A stretch of DNA of 10,431 bases from JAWXBM01 sp964602895 (GTDB taxonomy: Bacteria > Pseudomonadota > Gammaproteobacteria > Xanthomonadales > SZUA-36): contig CAZRTG010000128.1 of assembly GCA_964602895.1 (NCBI GenBank), positions 1 through 10,431 on the forward strand. Direction: 5' to 3'. Made by a program: the position numbers and the translations under genes. Below the pieces are notes generated by a model. It saw only the letters and a program-made list of their open reading frames with translations, was not told where the DNA came from and ran no database searches. Positions 1 to 7,020 of the stretch are shown here, piece after piece. How positions within the stretch are numbered: position 1 is the first letter of the stretch; every line of letters starts with the position of its first letter.

Positions 1-17
1 TTCTCCACAGCCTAAGC

Positions 18-877
18 GTGATTATAGTCTATAAATGGTTGTTACAGTACACTAGTACTATTGATGTCTATGCCCGCGCGGTTCGGCGCTTGGCCAGCTA
101 CTACGATTGCGTTCCCGATCAACTCAGTGTCGAACAACTTGAAGTCTACTTTGCCGCTATGGTCGATAGCCATTCCTGGGCAACCGTGCGCGTCGACCGC
201 AATGGCCTGCAGTTCTTCTGGCAGCATGTGCTGAAGATGGACTGGGACTGGGTGGAGATCATCAAGCCGTCGCAGGTACGTACCTTGCCGGATATCCTGA
301 CCCTCGGTGAAGTCGAACACCTCATCGCGGCGGCCCGCAAGTTACGCTACCGGGTCGTTGTCTTGGCAACCTATTCCATGGGACTGCGATTGAGCGAGAC
401 ATTGTCCTTGCAGGTTGGCGATGTGGATGCTGCACGTGCTCGTGTTCATATCCGGCGCGGCAAAGGGCATAAAGATCGCTTTGTCCCCCTGCCAGATCTG
501 ACCTGCCGGCCTCTGCGAGCACTCTGGACCAAACACCGCCATCCACGTTTACTGTTTCCCTATGCTGTTGGCTCATTTGAGCACATTCGATCTGCCAGCA
601 CCCATATGAGCCGGGATGGAACACAAAAAGCCTTCGGAGTTTTGCTCAATGAGTGCGGAATAAAAAAAGGATCTCCATTCACTCCCTGCGCCACAGCTTT
701 GCCACCCATCTGCTGGAACGCGGTTTAACCCTGCGCCATATCCAGGGCCTGCTCGGCCATGCCAGCCCCACCACCACTGCACTCTATGCACGTCTGACCC
801 AGATCACCGAACAGGACGCGGCGAACGCCATCAATCAACTCGTCAATAGCCTGCACGTCAATCTGAGGAGGCTATGA
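18..877 (+). pseudogene. Tyrosine recombinase (integrase), frameshifted at a poly-A run
   Basis: A site-specific DNA strand-exchange enzyme of the phage-integrase family, of the kind found as the first gene of some IS91-type elements. An N-terminal SAM-like core-binding region (about residues 15-85) is followed by the catalytic domain. The expected active-site residues are all present across two frames: Arg in MGLRLSE (about residue 124), Lys in GKGHKDR, then in the second frame HSLRH (His and Arg), LLGH (His) and the Tyr nucleophile in ALYARL. The first frame runs from 18 to a stop at 726-728; the catalytic C-terminus continues in the -1 frame and ends at 877. The switch falls at seven A (662-668). 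The frame is open upstream of the GTG at 18 to the window edge, so the true start may lie outside. It is called a pseudogene because the frame is broken and the next gene is truncated, but programmed frameshifting is possible. Confidence 0.8.
662..668 (+). other. A_AAA_AAA slippery heptamer at the recombinase frame break
   Basis: In the zero frame of the recombinase the codons are ATA AAA AAA GGA, so the seven A form the canonical -1 slippery arrangement X_XXY_YYZ. A -1 slip here joins the first frame exactly to the frame encoding the HSLRHSFATHLL active-site block. A single inserted A, real or a sequencing error, would give the same picture. I saw no convincing stimulatory hairpin in the next 40 bases. 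Confidence 0.55.
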
Positions 878-879
878 GC

Positions 880-930
880 ATGCAACTGGCCTCTCTGGTT
901 TCTCAATACCTCACAGCATTCAAGGCAAAT
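880..930 (+). pseudogene. N-terminal fragment of an IS91-type transposase
   Basis: The frame overlaps the recombinase stop (ATGA at 874-877). An AGGAGG motif at 865-870 sits only 3 bases from the ATG at 874 but 9 bases from the ATG at 880, so the second ATG is the more likely start. The first 17 residues (MQLASLVSQYLTAFKAN) look like the opening of IS91-family transposases, which begin with a short helix of the L-x-x-L/V-x-x-x-x-x-x-F type. From about 931 the resemblance stops; the frame runs on to 1074 only as meaningless sequence antisense in character to nothing known. No HUH motif or catalytic Tyr is present, so no functional product is expected. The match is short and the call depends mainly on position behind the recombinase. 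Confidence 0.45.
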
Positions 931-941
931 ACGCGGCCTAA

Positions 942-2468
942 CTCTTACCCAGTCACCGCAAAGCTATCGGGGCGATACAGCGGTGCCGCACACCGGATGC
1001 CGGCAACGCGAACTACGGCAATAACCGACAAAAGGCCAACTATGTCCATGATTTTGACCTTTCGGATCGAATAATCTGGTTCGCCCGTGACCCTCAGGAC
1101 CTGGAAGACGAAAGTTATGAAGTTCGATTAACCAGTCCGATGGATCAGCGTTTTCGCTGGTTGGTGGGTTTCAACCAATACAAGCAGACATTTTTAGCAG
1201 GTGGTACTGGAGGTGACTACTCAATCTCCTGTTGGGCAGCCGATCAGTCCGCTGCGGCATCCAATAACTACCCAGAAGATTGCGTCGGTGGCGTTCCAGG
1301 AGCCTTTGTCGTTTACGGACCGAACTCTCTGGAAAATTCTGACCGGGCAGACGTTCGGGGCTTCTTTGGATCGATGGACTTTGATATTACGGAGAAATGG
1401 ACAGCAATTTTGGAAGGTCGCTGGCAAGAAGATAAAATCACCAAAGGTGCTGGTGTGAATTATCCAGGAGCAACGATACTCTCCGAGACATACACCGACT
1501 TTCTGCCGCGTGTGATCCTACGTTGGCAACCGACCGATACGACCAATCTTTTTGTGAGCTACTCCCAAGGCCAGATACCGGGAGATTTCAATGCAGCCTT
1601 CATCAATACCGATGCGCGTGAGCGTGAACAACTCCTGGCTCAGGAGCCGAGACTCTCTGAGACGCTGGACGCCGAAACATTGGATGCGTGGGAAGTCGGC
1701 TGGAAACAGGGGTTTGCAGAAGGTCGCGGCCAGGTCAATTTGTCTGTTTATCACTATGTTTGGGAAAACATCAAAGGGCGCTCTGGATATGTTGTGAATG
1801 AGACCTGCAGGCCTCAAAATATAGGCGTTCTTGCTGAGTGCAATCCGGCTAATGGTATTGTAGCCGGCGATCCGAAGCAGATACCCGGACTGGATGGCGA
1901 ACTGATACCCTTCTTCAATACCAAAAATTTGCTGTTGCCCGGAAATGCCACCATTAATGGTGCAGAACTCCAAGTGTGGTACCTCTTTACCGACAGCTTG
2001 AGCGGTCAGATCGGCGTGTCGTATATCGACTCGGAGTACGATGACTATGAGGCCAGTTTCCTTAAATCCGTAGCCGGCTTCACACAAATGAAGGGGAACC
2101 GTACTCCGCGGCAGCCTAAGTGGAGTGGTAATGCCAATTTGACATGGAACACAACTTTGTTCGATCGGAGTTCCTATGTGCGAGGCGACTGGATATATAC
2201 CGGCAAGCGATTTGTTACAGAAACTAACCTGGCGTATCTTGATTCCTACAACATTGTGAACTTGCGCTTTGGTATGAACTTGAATGAAAAGTGGTTGGCT
2301 GAGTTGTTTGTTACCAATCTTTTCGACGAGGAAGCTTGGATGTCCGGGTTTGGCCGGACAGATTTCGCCCGGCCGGCGCGGCTTGCGACTCTCACGCAGT
2401 TCCAAGGCGTGATTGTGGAACCGCTGGATAAACGTGAAGTGGGCTTGCGCTTCAATTTCAAGTTCTGA
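942..2468 (+). pseudogene. TonB-dependent outer-membrane receptor, 5'-truncated
   Basis: This is the C-terminal beta-barrel part of an outer-membrane active transporter that takes up large substrates (siderophores or other bulky molecules) using TonB energy. The receptor frame can be read back from the ATG at 1140 to just after an in-frame stop at 939-941. Receptor-like sequence is credible from about 990 (NANYGNNRQKANYVHDFDL). Alternating strands, aromatic girdles (FLPRVILRWQPTDTTNLFVSY, VNLRFGMNLNEKWLAELFVTNLF) and the terminal aromatic strand ending in FNFKF are typical. Roughly 440-490 residues remain of the usual 700-900; signal peptide, TonB box and plug are missing. It abuts the mobile-element remnant, whose insertion or a later deletion probably removed the 5' part. 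The remaining frame is intact, so the break may be recent. The ATG at 1140 is an internal Met with no ribosome site that I can see. Substrate unknown. Confidence 0.85.
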
Positions 2469-2476
2469 TCTTAGGG

Positions 2477-2502
2477 AAGCTCTGAGTAATTCAGAGCTTT
2501 TT
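2477..2502 (+). terminator. Intrinsic terminator after the TonB receptor
   Basis: A perfect 8-bp stem (AGCTCTGA / TCAGAGCT, 2478-2485 with 2491-2498), extended by one A-T pair, a 5-base loop and a run of T (2499-2502), 9 bases after the receptor stop codon. It fits a Rho-independent terminator for the rightward receptor gene. Confidence 0.85.
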
Positions 2503-2527
2503 GAGGCACATGAATGCGCTTCTTTAT

Positions 2528-2555
2528 AACCTGGAACGGGTCCCGGTTCCAAGTT
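2528..2555. repeat. Inverted repeat in the convergent intergenic region
   Basis: Ten-base arms (2528-2537 and 2546-2555) pair with one mismatch around the loop GGGTCCCG. There is no T-run on either side in the expected place, so it is not a standard terminator. It sits between the converging receptor and hydrolase genes and may slow or end transcription from the left-reading cluster. Confidence 0.4.
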
Positions 2556-2579
2556 TACCAGTAAATGTTGAGGAAATGC

Positions 2580-2608
2580 CGCCTGAGCGATACGAGGCGA
2601 CCTTTTTT
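2580..2608 (+). terminator. Weak terminator-like hairpin with six T
   Basis: CGCCT (2580-2584) pairs with AGGCG (2595-2599) across a 10-base loop, followed after ACC by six T (2603-2608). The stem is short and the loop large, so this is at best a backup rightward terminator that would also shield the end of the converging hydrolase gene at 2617. Confidence 0.3.
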
Positions 2609-2616
2609 ATACGCCT

Positions 2617-3459
2617 TTAGCCAATTGATTCCAGCGTATCAGCTACAAGTTGCGGATGAGTCATCATTCCATCTCGTGGAATATTTAACTCAATAAAGTC
2701 CCAGCCGGGTTCCCGTGCCGGGCCAACCATCTTTTCACTGCTCATTTTGTATTGCTGGCCGATGCAATGAATAAATGCGTGCGGCACGCCTTCCCAGCCG
2801 TCATTTTGTAATACCAGTTCATCGGTCCACTGCTTGGCCGGATGAGTAGTAATCAGTTTTTTTAGGCGCGCAACCTGCTCGGTATATTCGACGGGCACCA
2901 GCATTTCAACAGGGTATTCTTCCCACAGGTTCATACGATATCCATCGATGAACTTGAGCTGCCTGGCCTTCCACCAGTCTGGATATTCACCTGTTTCCGG
3001 GTCACGGGTGACACCCGCCATACGTCCCTCGCGCGGAATCAAAGCATCGAAAAACACTATTTGTTTGATTTGATCCGGAATGCGGTCACACACACCCGTG
3101 ATTGTGATTCCTGCAAAGGAATGCCCTACCAACACCACGTCATCAAGTTCTTCCCATTCAATGACATTCATCACATCGGTAATATGCGTGTCCAGCCCAA
3201 CATCGGGCGAATTGAGGTGGACACGTTCACCGCAGCCGGTACAGGTGGGTGTAAAAACACGGTGTCCACGCGCTCTTAGAATTTCTGCCACATCGCGCCA
3301 GACCCATCCGNNNNNNNNNNCCCATCCGCCGTGCCAGGTGCCGTGCACCAGAACAAAGGTTTGGCCAGATCCACTGGCCTCCACAAATTTTGTGTTACCA
3401 ACGGTGCCCGCCAGCAGGCCTCCGGTGACACCTGCTTTTAAAATGTCTCTTCGTTTCAT
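2617..3459 (-). CDS. Tat-exported alpha/beta-hydrolase-fold protein with unusual triad positions
   Basis: The N-terminus (KRRDILKAG and a short hydrophobic stretch) is a twin-arginine signal peptide, so the protein is probably exported folded to the periplasm. The rest is an alpha/beta hydrolase of the esterase/hydroxynitrile-lyase-like group: the oxyanion-loop motif LVHGTWHGGW, a nucleophile elbow GHSFAG with Ser about residue 115, and a family-typical tail. Two triad positions look changed: where relatives have Asp in a 'C-T-x-D' segment this protein reads IHCIGQQ, and where relatives have His before 'D-x-M-x-x-x-P' it reads PRDGMMTHP, with Arg in the His place. These comparisons are from memory of the family. 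An AAGG motif lies 5 bases before the second ATG, so the start is taken at 3459 rather than 3462. Ten Ns interrupt the gene at 3311-3320. It is the last gene of the leftward cluster, separated from the ferritin-like gene by about 150 bases. Substrate unknown. Confidence 0.85.
   Translation of the reverse strand: MKRRDILKAGVTGGLLAGTVGNTKFVEASGSGQTFVLVHGTWHGGWXXXXGWVWRDVAEILRARGHRVFTPTCTGCGERVHLNSPDVGLDTHITDVMNVIEWEELDDVVLVGHSFAGITITGVCDRIPDQIKQIVFFDALIPREGRMAGVTRDPETGEYPDWWKARQLKFIDGYRMNLWEEYPVEMLVPVEYTEQVARLKKLITTHPAKQWTDELVLQNDGWEGVPHAFIHCIGQQYKMSSEKMVGPAREPGWDFIELNIPRDGMMTHPQLVADTLESIG
3311..3320. other. Assembly gap of 10 N, probably false
   Basis: The eight bases on the left of the Ns, CCCATCCG (with flanking sequence), recur immediately to the right. 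Collapsing the two copies and deleting the Ns removes 18 bases, keeps the hydrolase frame and gives HGGWVWRDV, the normal motif of this family, instead of a duplicated GW. The gap most likely marks two contig ends that overlap by 8 bases. Confidence 0.8.
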
Positions 3460-3529
3460 CATAACCTTCAGTGGTTGATACCGTTCACCGTGTAAGCCGC
3501 AGGGATCATGTCGGCAGCGGGCAATCCTG

Positions 3530-3559
3530 AATATACCAAAGCGTTTATTGCGGTGTCAT
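3530..3559 (-). promoter_or_regulatory. Possible sigma-70 promoter for the hydrolase gene
   Basis: Reading leftwards, ATGACA (3559-3554) and TATATT (3535-3530) are each one base off consensus, with an 18-base spacer, about 70 bases before the hydrolase start. This would let the hydrolase be expressed apart from the kor genes. A small hairpin (GCAATC 3570-3575 with GATTGC 3583-3588) lies just upstream, without a T-run. Motif match only. Confidence 0.35.
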
Positions 3560-3615
3560 TCAGTTGAATGCAATCGGGAAAGGATTGCTCATGCAATGTA
3601 CCAATCCGGCTGATC

Positions 3616-4167
3616 TCAAGCCTGAAGAATTGGCGGATCGTCGTCTTTGTCCCAGCCGGCCGGTGTTTGCGGCAACTGATCAAGCTGCTGCTTGATCCGT
3701 TTGATATGTTCTTGTTCTTCATCGGCCAGTTCACGGGCAAGCTTCACTACTTCCGGGTCGGTTGCTTGATCCGCGATGTCACCATAGTAATTACGCGCTT
3801 GCCGCTCGTTAAGCAAGACCAGTTCCAGGATCTGGCGCGGTGTCATCAGGTAATGCAAGTCCGCATAATCCATCATTTTCAGATCCTCCAATCCACCCAG
3901 GTGATAGGAAGTGGAAGGTAAAGTTGTCAGGTCATGTTGGGCAATATGTTGGCGAATTGTGTCGACGTGGAGCTGTTCGATCTCCGCCAACTTGGAAAGC
4001 AAGGCGGCTGCCTCCGGATTGTTATGCTGTTCCATAATTTTGCCAAGGTCCGTGTAACGTTCAGTAGCTTCTTCCTCCAGGGCCAGTGAATGGGCCAGCA
4101 ACTCTGTGATGCTGTGTACCTCTACAGTCGGTTGTCCTGCAGATTTCTTGTTTTGATGGGTAGTCAT
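3616..4167 (-). CDS. Ferritin-like (rubrerythrin-type) di-iron four-helix protein
   Basis: A soluble, almost wholly helical protein of 183 residues with two helix pairs, each carrying the di-iron ligand pattern: Glu near 33 (LEEEATERY) with E64-x2-H67 (EIEQLH), and E121 (NERQARNYY) with E151-x2-H154 (EEQEH). That is the ferritin-like/rubrerythrin core. The C-terminal rubredoxin domain of true rubrerythrins is absent, so a peroxide- or oxygen-scavenging role, iron handling or a structural role are all possible. The ATG at 4167 overlaps the korB stop as ATGA, with GAGGA 9 bases upstream; a TTG two codons earlier is in frame but less likely. The tight overlap implies translation coupled to the 2-oxoacid:ferredoxin oxidoreductase, an oxygen-sensitive iron-sulfur enzyme, which makes protection of that enzyme or iron supply to it a fair inference. 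Exact function unknown. Confidence 0.85.
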   Translation of the reverse strand: MTTHQNKKSAGQPTVEVHSITELLAHSLALEEEATERYTDLGKIMEQHNNPEAAALLSKLAEIEQLHVDTIRQHIAQHDLTTLPSTSYHLGGLEDLKMMDYADLHYLMTPRQILELVLLNERQARNYYGDIADQATDPEVVKLARELADEEQEHIKRIKQQLDQLPQTPAGWDKDDDPPILQA

Positions 4168-5009
4168 ATGCAAAATTCCTCACCTATGGAAGCCGGATCC
4201 TCGATTTGATCACGGTAGCTAATCTTATAGGGCGGACGTTCGCCCAGGTAAAGGTATCCCAGGTTGGTTCCAGTATCGGCCATGATGCGCTTGGCTGCCA
4301 CGGCTGGATCATTAGTGGCAGGAACATTTATCGTTTTTACCATGTTCTTCCATTCCTTTTGCTCAGGGCGGAAAGTGACACATGGGCTGAGAATCTGGAT
4401 GAATGAAAATCCTGGGTGCTTGATGGCATCGATGATCATCTGGGTGGTCCCATGGACATCCCCGGAAAAGGCCCTGCCGATAAAATTTGCACCCGATGCT
4501 AGTGCGATAACCAATGGCTGGAAAATCCGTATGCCGGTTCCACCAGGTGTCAGAATACTGTCCCAATCAGGATCGGTTGTCGGTGAGGCCTGACCCTTGG
4601 TCATGCCGTATACCTGGTTATCCATCACAATATAAGTGATATCGATATTTCGCCTGCAGGCATGAAGAAAATGATTTCCGCCGATGGAAAAACCATCTCC
4701 GTCGCCGCCGGTGCAGATAACGGTCAAATCGGGCCGCGCCACTTTCAAGCCGGTGGCAGCAGGCAATGCGCGGCCATGTACACCGTGAAAACCGTAACAA
4801 TTGCTGTACGCTGGCATGCGGGAGGAGCAGCCGATACCTGATACGATACCTATATTTTCCGGTTTCAATTCAAGAGCTGCCAATGCCTTGTTAGTGGATG
4901 AAAGAACCGAATAATCCCCGCAGCCGGGGCACCAGACCGGCTTGATCTTCGATTTAAAATCTGCCGGTTTCAGAGCCGGGCTATCCAATACTTCAGCAAT
5001 TTCTCTCAT
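4164..5009 (-). CDS. korB: 2-oxoacid:ferredoxin oxidoreductase beta subunit (probably 2-oxoglutarate)
   Basis: This subunit binds thiamine diphosphate and an iron-sulfur cluster in the cytoplasmic enzyme that converts a 2-oxoacid plus CoA to acyl-CoA and CO2 while reducing ferredoxin. Visible features in order: W-C27-P-G-C30-G-D, C61 in SGIGCSSR, the thiamine-diphosphate/Mg motif GGDGDGFSIGGNH (101-113) completed by MDNQVYGMTKGQ (129-140), and C210 in ILSPCVTF. These are the four cysteines expected for the single [4Fe-4S] cluster of KorB-type subunits. At 281 residues it is of normal length. A GGAG motif lies 6-7 bases before the ATG, which overlaps the korA stop by ATGA. The substrate is inferred: fused-gamma-alpha two-gene enzymes of this style, such as that of Thauera aromatica, are 2-oxoglutarate oxidoreductases, but pyruvate or branched-chain 2-oxoacids are not excluded. 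Confidence 0.93.
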   Translation of the reverse strand: MREIAEVLDSPALKPADFKSKIKPVWCPGCGDYSVLSSTNKALAALELKPENIGIVSGIGCSSRMPAYSNCYGFHGVHGRALPAATGLKVARPDLTVICTGGDGDGFSIGGNHFLHACRRNIDITYIVMDNQVYGMTKGQASPTTDPDWDSILTPGGTGIRIFQPLVIALASGANFIGRAFSGDVHGTTQMIIDAIKHPGFSFIQILSPCVTFRPEQKEWKNMVKTINVPATNDPAVAAKRIMADTGTNLGYLYLGERPPYKISYRDQIEDPASIGEEFCI

Positions 5010-6721
5010 GTCTCACTCCACGTTCTGATTATCTCGATCAACTCGCCGGCACGCATCAGTAATGGCCCCGCGCGATGGAATACTTGCCTGTCCTTTGGCA
5101 AATCATAATTGGCTGACAGGTAATGTTGGAATTGGGCAGAATGGCTTTGTTCTATTATCAGGATTTTTTTGACCCCTTGCAGGGCCGCGGCAAATTTTAT
5201 AGGCTGAGCCGGCGCCAGCAAACGGATTGAAAGGATACGAATTTTGCTAATATTTTCACCCTGTAGCCTCTTTATCGCGTCGCGTACCGGGCCCGTAGTC
5301 GAGCCCCATGTGATGATTGCGAGTTCGCCATCACCTTCGATATCTGCCCAATGTTCTCCGTAGTCAAAATCTGTAATCTTGCGCGATCGTTTATCGAGTT
5401 GTTGGGTATGGCTTTCGGCCGTACTTGAAGGCGTGCCAGCAGTTGTGTGCTCCAATCCGGTGGCTGTATATTGTCCGCCGACGGTACCTGGAATGGCCAT
5501 CGGGGAGACACCACTTTGTGTAATCGCATAACGCTGGTAGTTCTCTCCCGGTTCAATCGCTTTATCGCGCTTGGCCTCCAGCGCGATGGGTATAGGCTTG
5601 TCAATAATTACAGTGGCCTGACCCAGGAACTGGTCAGATAACATAATGGCAGGTGTCTGCAAGGCTTCCGCGAGAAAAACAGACCATTGAGCGGTAAGCA
5701 AGCAATCGATAACGCTTGTGGGTGCCAGCACAAGGTGAGGAGCATCACCATGAAAACCGTATACGGCAATATTCAAATCGCTTTGCTCCGCCGTGGTGGG
5801 TATACCCGTCGAAGGCCCGCCACGCATTACATCGACGACGACAATCGGAATTTCTGCGCAGACGGCAAGCCCGAGCCCCTCCATCATCAGCGCCAACCCA
5901 GGGCCTGAAGTTGCGGTCAATGAGGGAACGCCACCGAAGGAAGCACCCATTATCATGCTGATTGAGGCCAACTCGTCTTCGGCCTGAATCAAGGCACCGC
6001 CAACCCGTGGCAATTTGGGTGCCATCCATTCCAGGATTTCGGTTGCCGGCGTGATCGGGTAGGCGGCAACAAAGCGGATGCCGCCGCGGAGAGCGCCCAG
6101 GCCGGTTGCCTTGTTACCACTAATGATCCAATGTTCGCCTTTATCATGGTTGCCGGTAGGAAATGCCCGTTTTTCAATATCAGCGGCAGCCTTGCGGCCA
6201 ATCTCGACGGTTTCCAGACTGGTCTGAATAGCCTGCTCCCCTTTTTGTGCCAGTTGTTTGGTCAAAACAAATTCAATGGATTCACGCGATAGTTCGACAA
6301 TTTCGGCAATCACTCCCAATGCGATCATGTTATCCCGGCCTCCCTTGATTTGCCTGGCCAGGGCGCTGATGGGTAGTTCGATTACCTGTGCATTGGGTGT
6401 TGCCATAGCTGGGGGAATTTCACCCTTTTTCGGATCGCATATAATCAGGCTGCCTGGACCCATGGGAATCTCTGATGCAAACCTGTCGACGTTATTCCAG
6501 TCCATGGCCAGGAGAATATCGAAATGGTCACTAGCGCAATCAACCGGTTCCGAACTCAGTCTTAGCATTGATGCGGCTTCACCCCCTCGGATCTGAGGAC
6601 CGACCGAGCGGGTTTGCAGGCCATAACAACCCAGCTTGGCACAAGCTTCAAACAGCAGGTTGCCCGTTGTCATGGCGCCTGCGCCACCGCTACCGACGAC
6701 CGCTATGGACAGGGTTTTCAT
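5006..6721 (-). CDS. korA: 2-oxoacid:ferredoxin oxidoreductase, fused gamma-alpha subunit
   Basis: Partner of the beta subunit. The N-terminal ~190 residues form the gamma domain (VVGSGGAGAMTTGNLL, then SVGPQIRGGEA), and the alpha domain follows (GNKATGLGALRGG, AAYPITPATE, ATSGPGLALMMEGLG, GGPSTGIPTTAEQSDL), which supplies the substrate/CoA-side residues and completes the thiamine-diphosphate site. A C-terminal domain II (about 460-570; TWGSTTGPVRDA, IIEQSHSAQF) ends the protein. There is no fused ferredoxin domain, so electrons leave through a separate ferredoxin. The ATG at 6721 (MKTLSIAVVGSGG) fits family starts; a GTG six codons upstream at 6739 is also in frame, and neither has a strong ribosome site. 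It is the first gene of the leftward cluster and faces a ferredoxin gene across a 300-base control region. A linker region near 430-450 (TTAGTPSSTAESHTQQ) is low in complexity. Confidence 0.93.
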   Translation of the reverse strand: MKTLSIAVVGSGGAGAMTTGNLLFEACAKLGCYGLQTRSVGPQIRGGEAASMLRLSSEPVDCASDHFDILLAMDWNNVDRFASEIPMGPGSLIICDPKKGEIPPAMATPNAQVIELPISALARQIKGGRDNMIALGVIAEIVELSRESIEFVLTKQLAQKGEQAIQTSLETVEIGRKAAADIEKRAFPTGNHDKGEHWIISGNKATGLGALRGGIRFVAAYPITPATEILEWMAPKLPRVGGALIQAEDELASISMIMGASFGGVPSLTATSGPGLALMMEGLGLAVCAEIPIVVVDVMRGGPSTGIPTTAEQSDLNIAVYGFHGDAPHLVLAPTSVIDCLLTAQWSVFLAEALQTPAIMLSDQFLGQATVIIDKPIPIALEAKRDKAIEPGENYQRYAITQSGVSPMAIPGTVGGQYTATGLEHTTAGTPSSTAESHTQQLDKRSRKITDFDYGEHWADIEGDGELAIITWGSTTGPVRDAIKRLQGENISKIRILSIRLLAPAQPIKFAAALQGVKKILIIEQSHSAQFQHYLSANYDLPKDRQVFHRAGPLLMRAGELIEIIRTWSET

Positions 6722-6784
6722 TCTATCGGGTGTTTTCACTTTGTTTTCAAATCTCTTTAGTCGTTTTGCTTACTTGATTTCGAG

Positions 6785-6813
6785 TTGCTAACAAATATTA
6801 ATATAAGTATAAT
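6785..6813 (+). promoter_or_regulatory. Sigma-70-type promoter for the ferredoxin gene
   Basis: TTGCTA (6785-6790) and a perfect TATAAT (6808-6813) with a 17-base spacer, pointing rightwards. The -35 matches consensus at four of six positions. Transcription would begin near 6820, inside the palindrome at 6810-6833, leaving a leader of about 200 bases before the ferredoxin. On the other strand, candidates for korA (TTGCAA 6841-6836 with TATAGC 6819-6814; or a TATACT at 6811-6806) fall in the same stretch but are weaker. Confidence 0.6.
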
Positions 6814-6833
6814 GCTATACTAATATAGCATTA
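6810..6833. promoter_or_regulatory. Perfect palindromic operator between korA and the ferredoxin gene
   Basis: TAATGCTATA (6810-6819) and its exact reverse complement TATAGCATTA (6824-6833) flank CTAA. A second, overlapping inverted repeat, AGTATA / TATACT (6806-6811 and 6816-6821), shares the left half. The site covers the end of the rightward -10 box and the predicted start point, and lies among the possible leftward promoter boxes, so a bound dimeric regulator would block both directions. The size fits a MarR- or TetR-type dimer, but no regulator gene is present in the window and none is named here. Confidence 0.6.
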
Positions 6834-7020
6834 GTTTGCAATCCGGATCAGAGTATATTTTCTATAACTGGCTGGCACTGCTCTCAAATCCAGGATATTA
6901 CATGTGCAATTACATCCTCAACTCAATTCCATCTAAGGGCAAGCCGAATTTAAAGCTTTGCTCAGAGTTCAAGCTGACCAAAAGACAATTACCCTTAAAT
7001 CTAACTAAAGGAAGAATACT
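6834..7020 (+). other. Long leader before the ferredoxin gene
   Basis: About 190 bases with no credible gene. The reading frame that spans it opens with TTG, has no ribosome site and runs 10 bases into the ferredoxin gene in another frame. A weak long-range pairing TAAGGG / CCCTTA (near 6934 and 6992) is the only structure I see; no riboswitch class was recognised. The end carries the ferredoxin ribosome site, AAAGGAAG at 7007-7014. Confidence 0.4.

Larger units (their letters stand above)
1..930 (+). mobile_element. Remnant of an IS91-type element (recombinase plus start of transposase)
   Basis: Some IS91-family elements carry a tyrosine recombinase gene directly followed by an HUH-type transposase gene. 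That order is seen here: a recombinase reading frame ending at 877, overlapping by ATGA a second frame whose first residues (MQLASLVSQYLTAF) resemble the N-terminus of such transposases. The second gene loses any such resemblance after about 930 and unrelated receptor sequence follows, so the right part of the element is gone. The left end lies outside the window or was not recognised; no terminal sequence or target duplication could be identified. Family assignment rests on gene order and remembered protein style, not on a search. The right boundary is approximate. Confidence 0.55.

Noticed and set aside
1518..2552. Long open frame of 344 codons on the minus strand across the TonB receptor
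   Set aside because: It lies antisense to a clear beta-barrel coding frame, shows no recognisable domain, and runs through the receptor terminator; it is a shadow.
3468..3740. 90-codon minus-strand frame between hydrolase and ferritin-like genes
   Set aside because: It overlaps the C-terminus of the ferritin-like gene in another frame, has no family features, and only its last part lies in non-coding sequence.
4164..6721. Pyruvate:ferredoxin or indolepyruvate:ferredoxin oxidoreductase
   Set aside because: Pyruvate enzymes are usually single large fused chains or have a separate delta ferredoxin subunit, and indolepyruvate enzymes have the thiamine domain fused with ferredoxin sites. A gamma-alpha fusion with a separate beta subunit carrying four Cys fits KorAB better, though substrate remains unproven.
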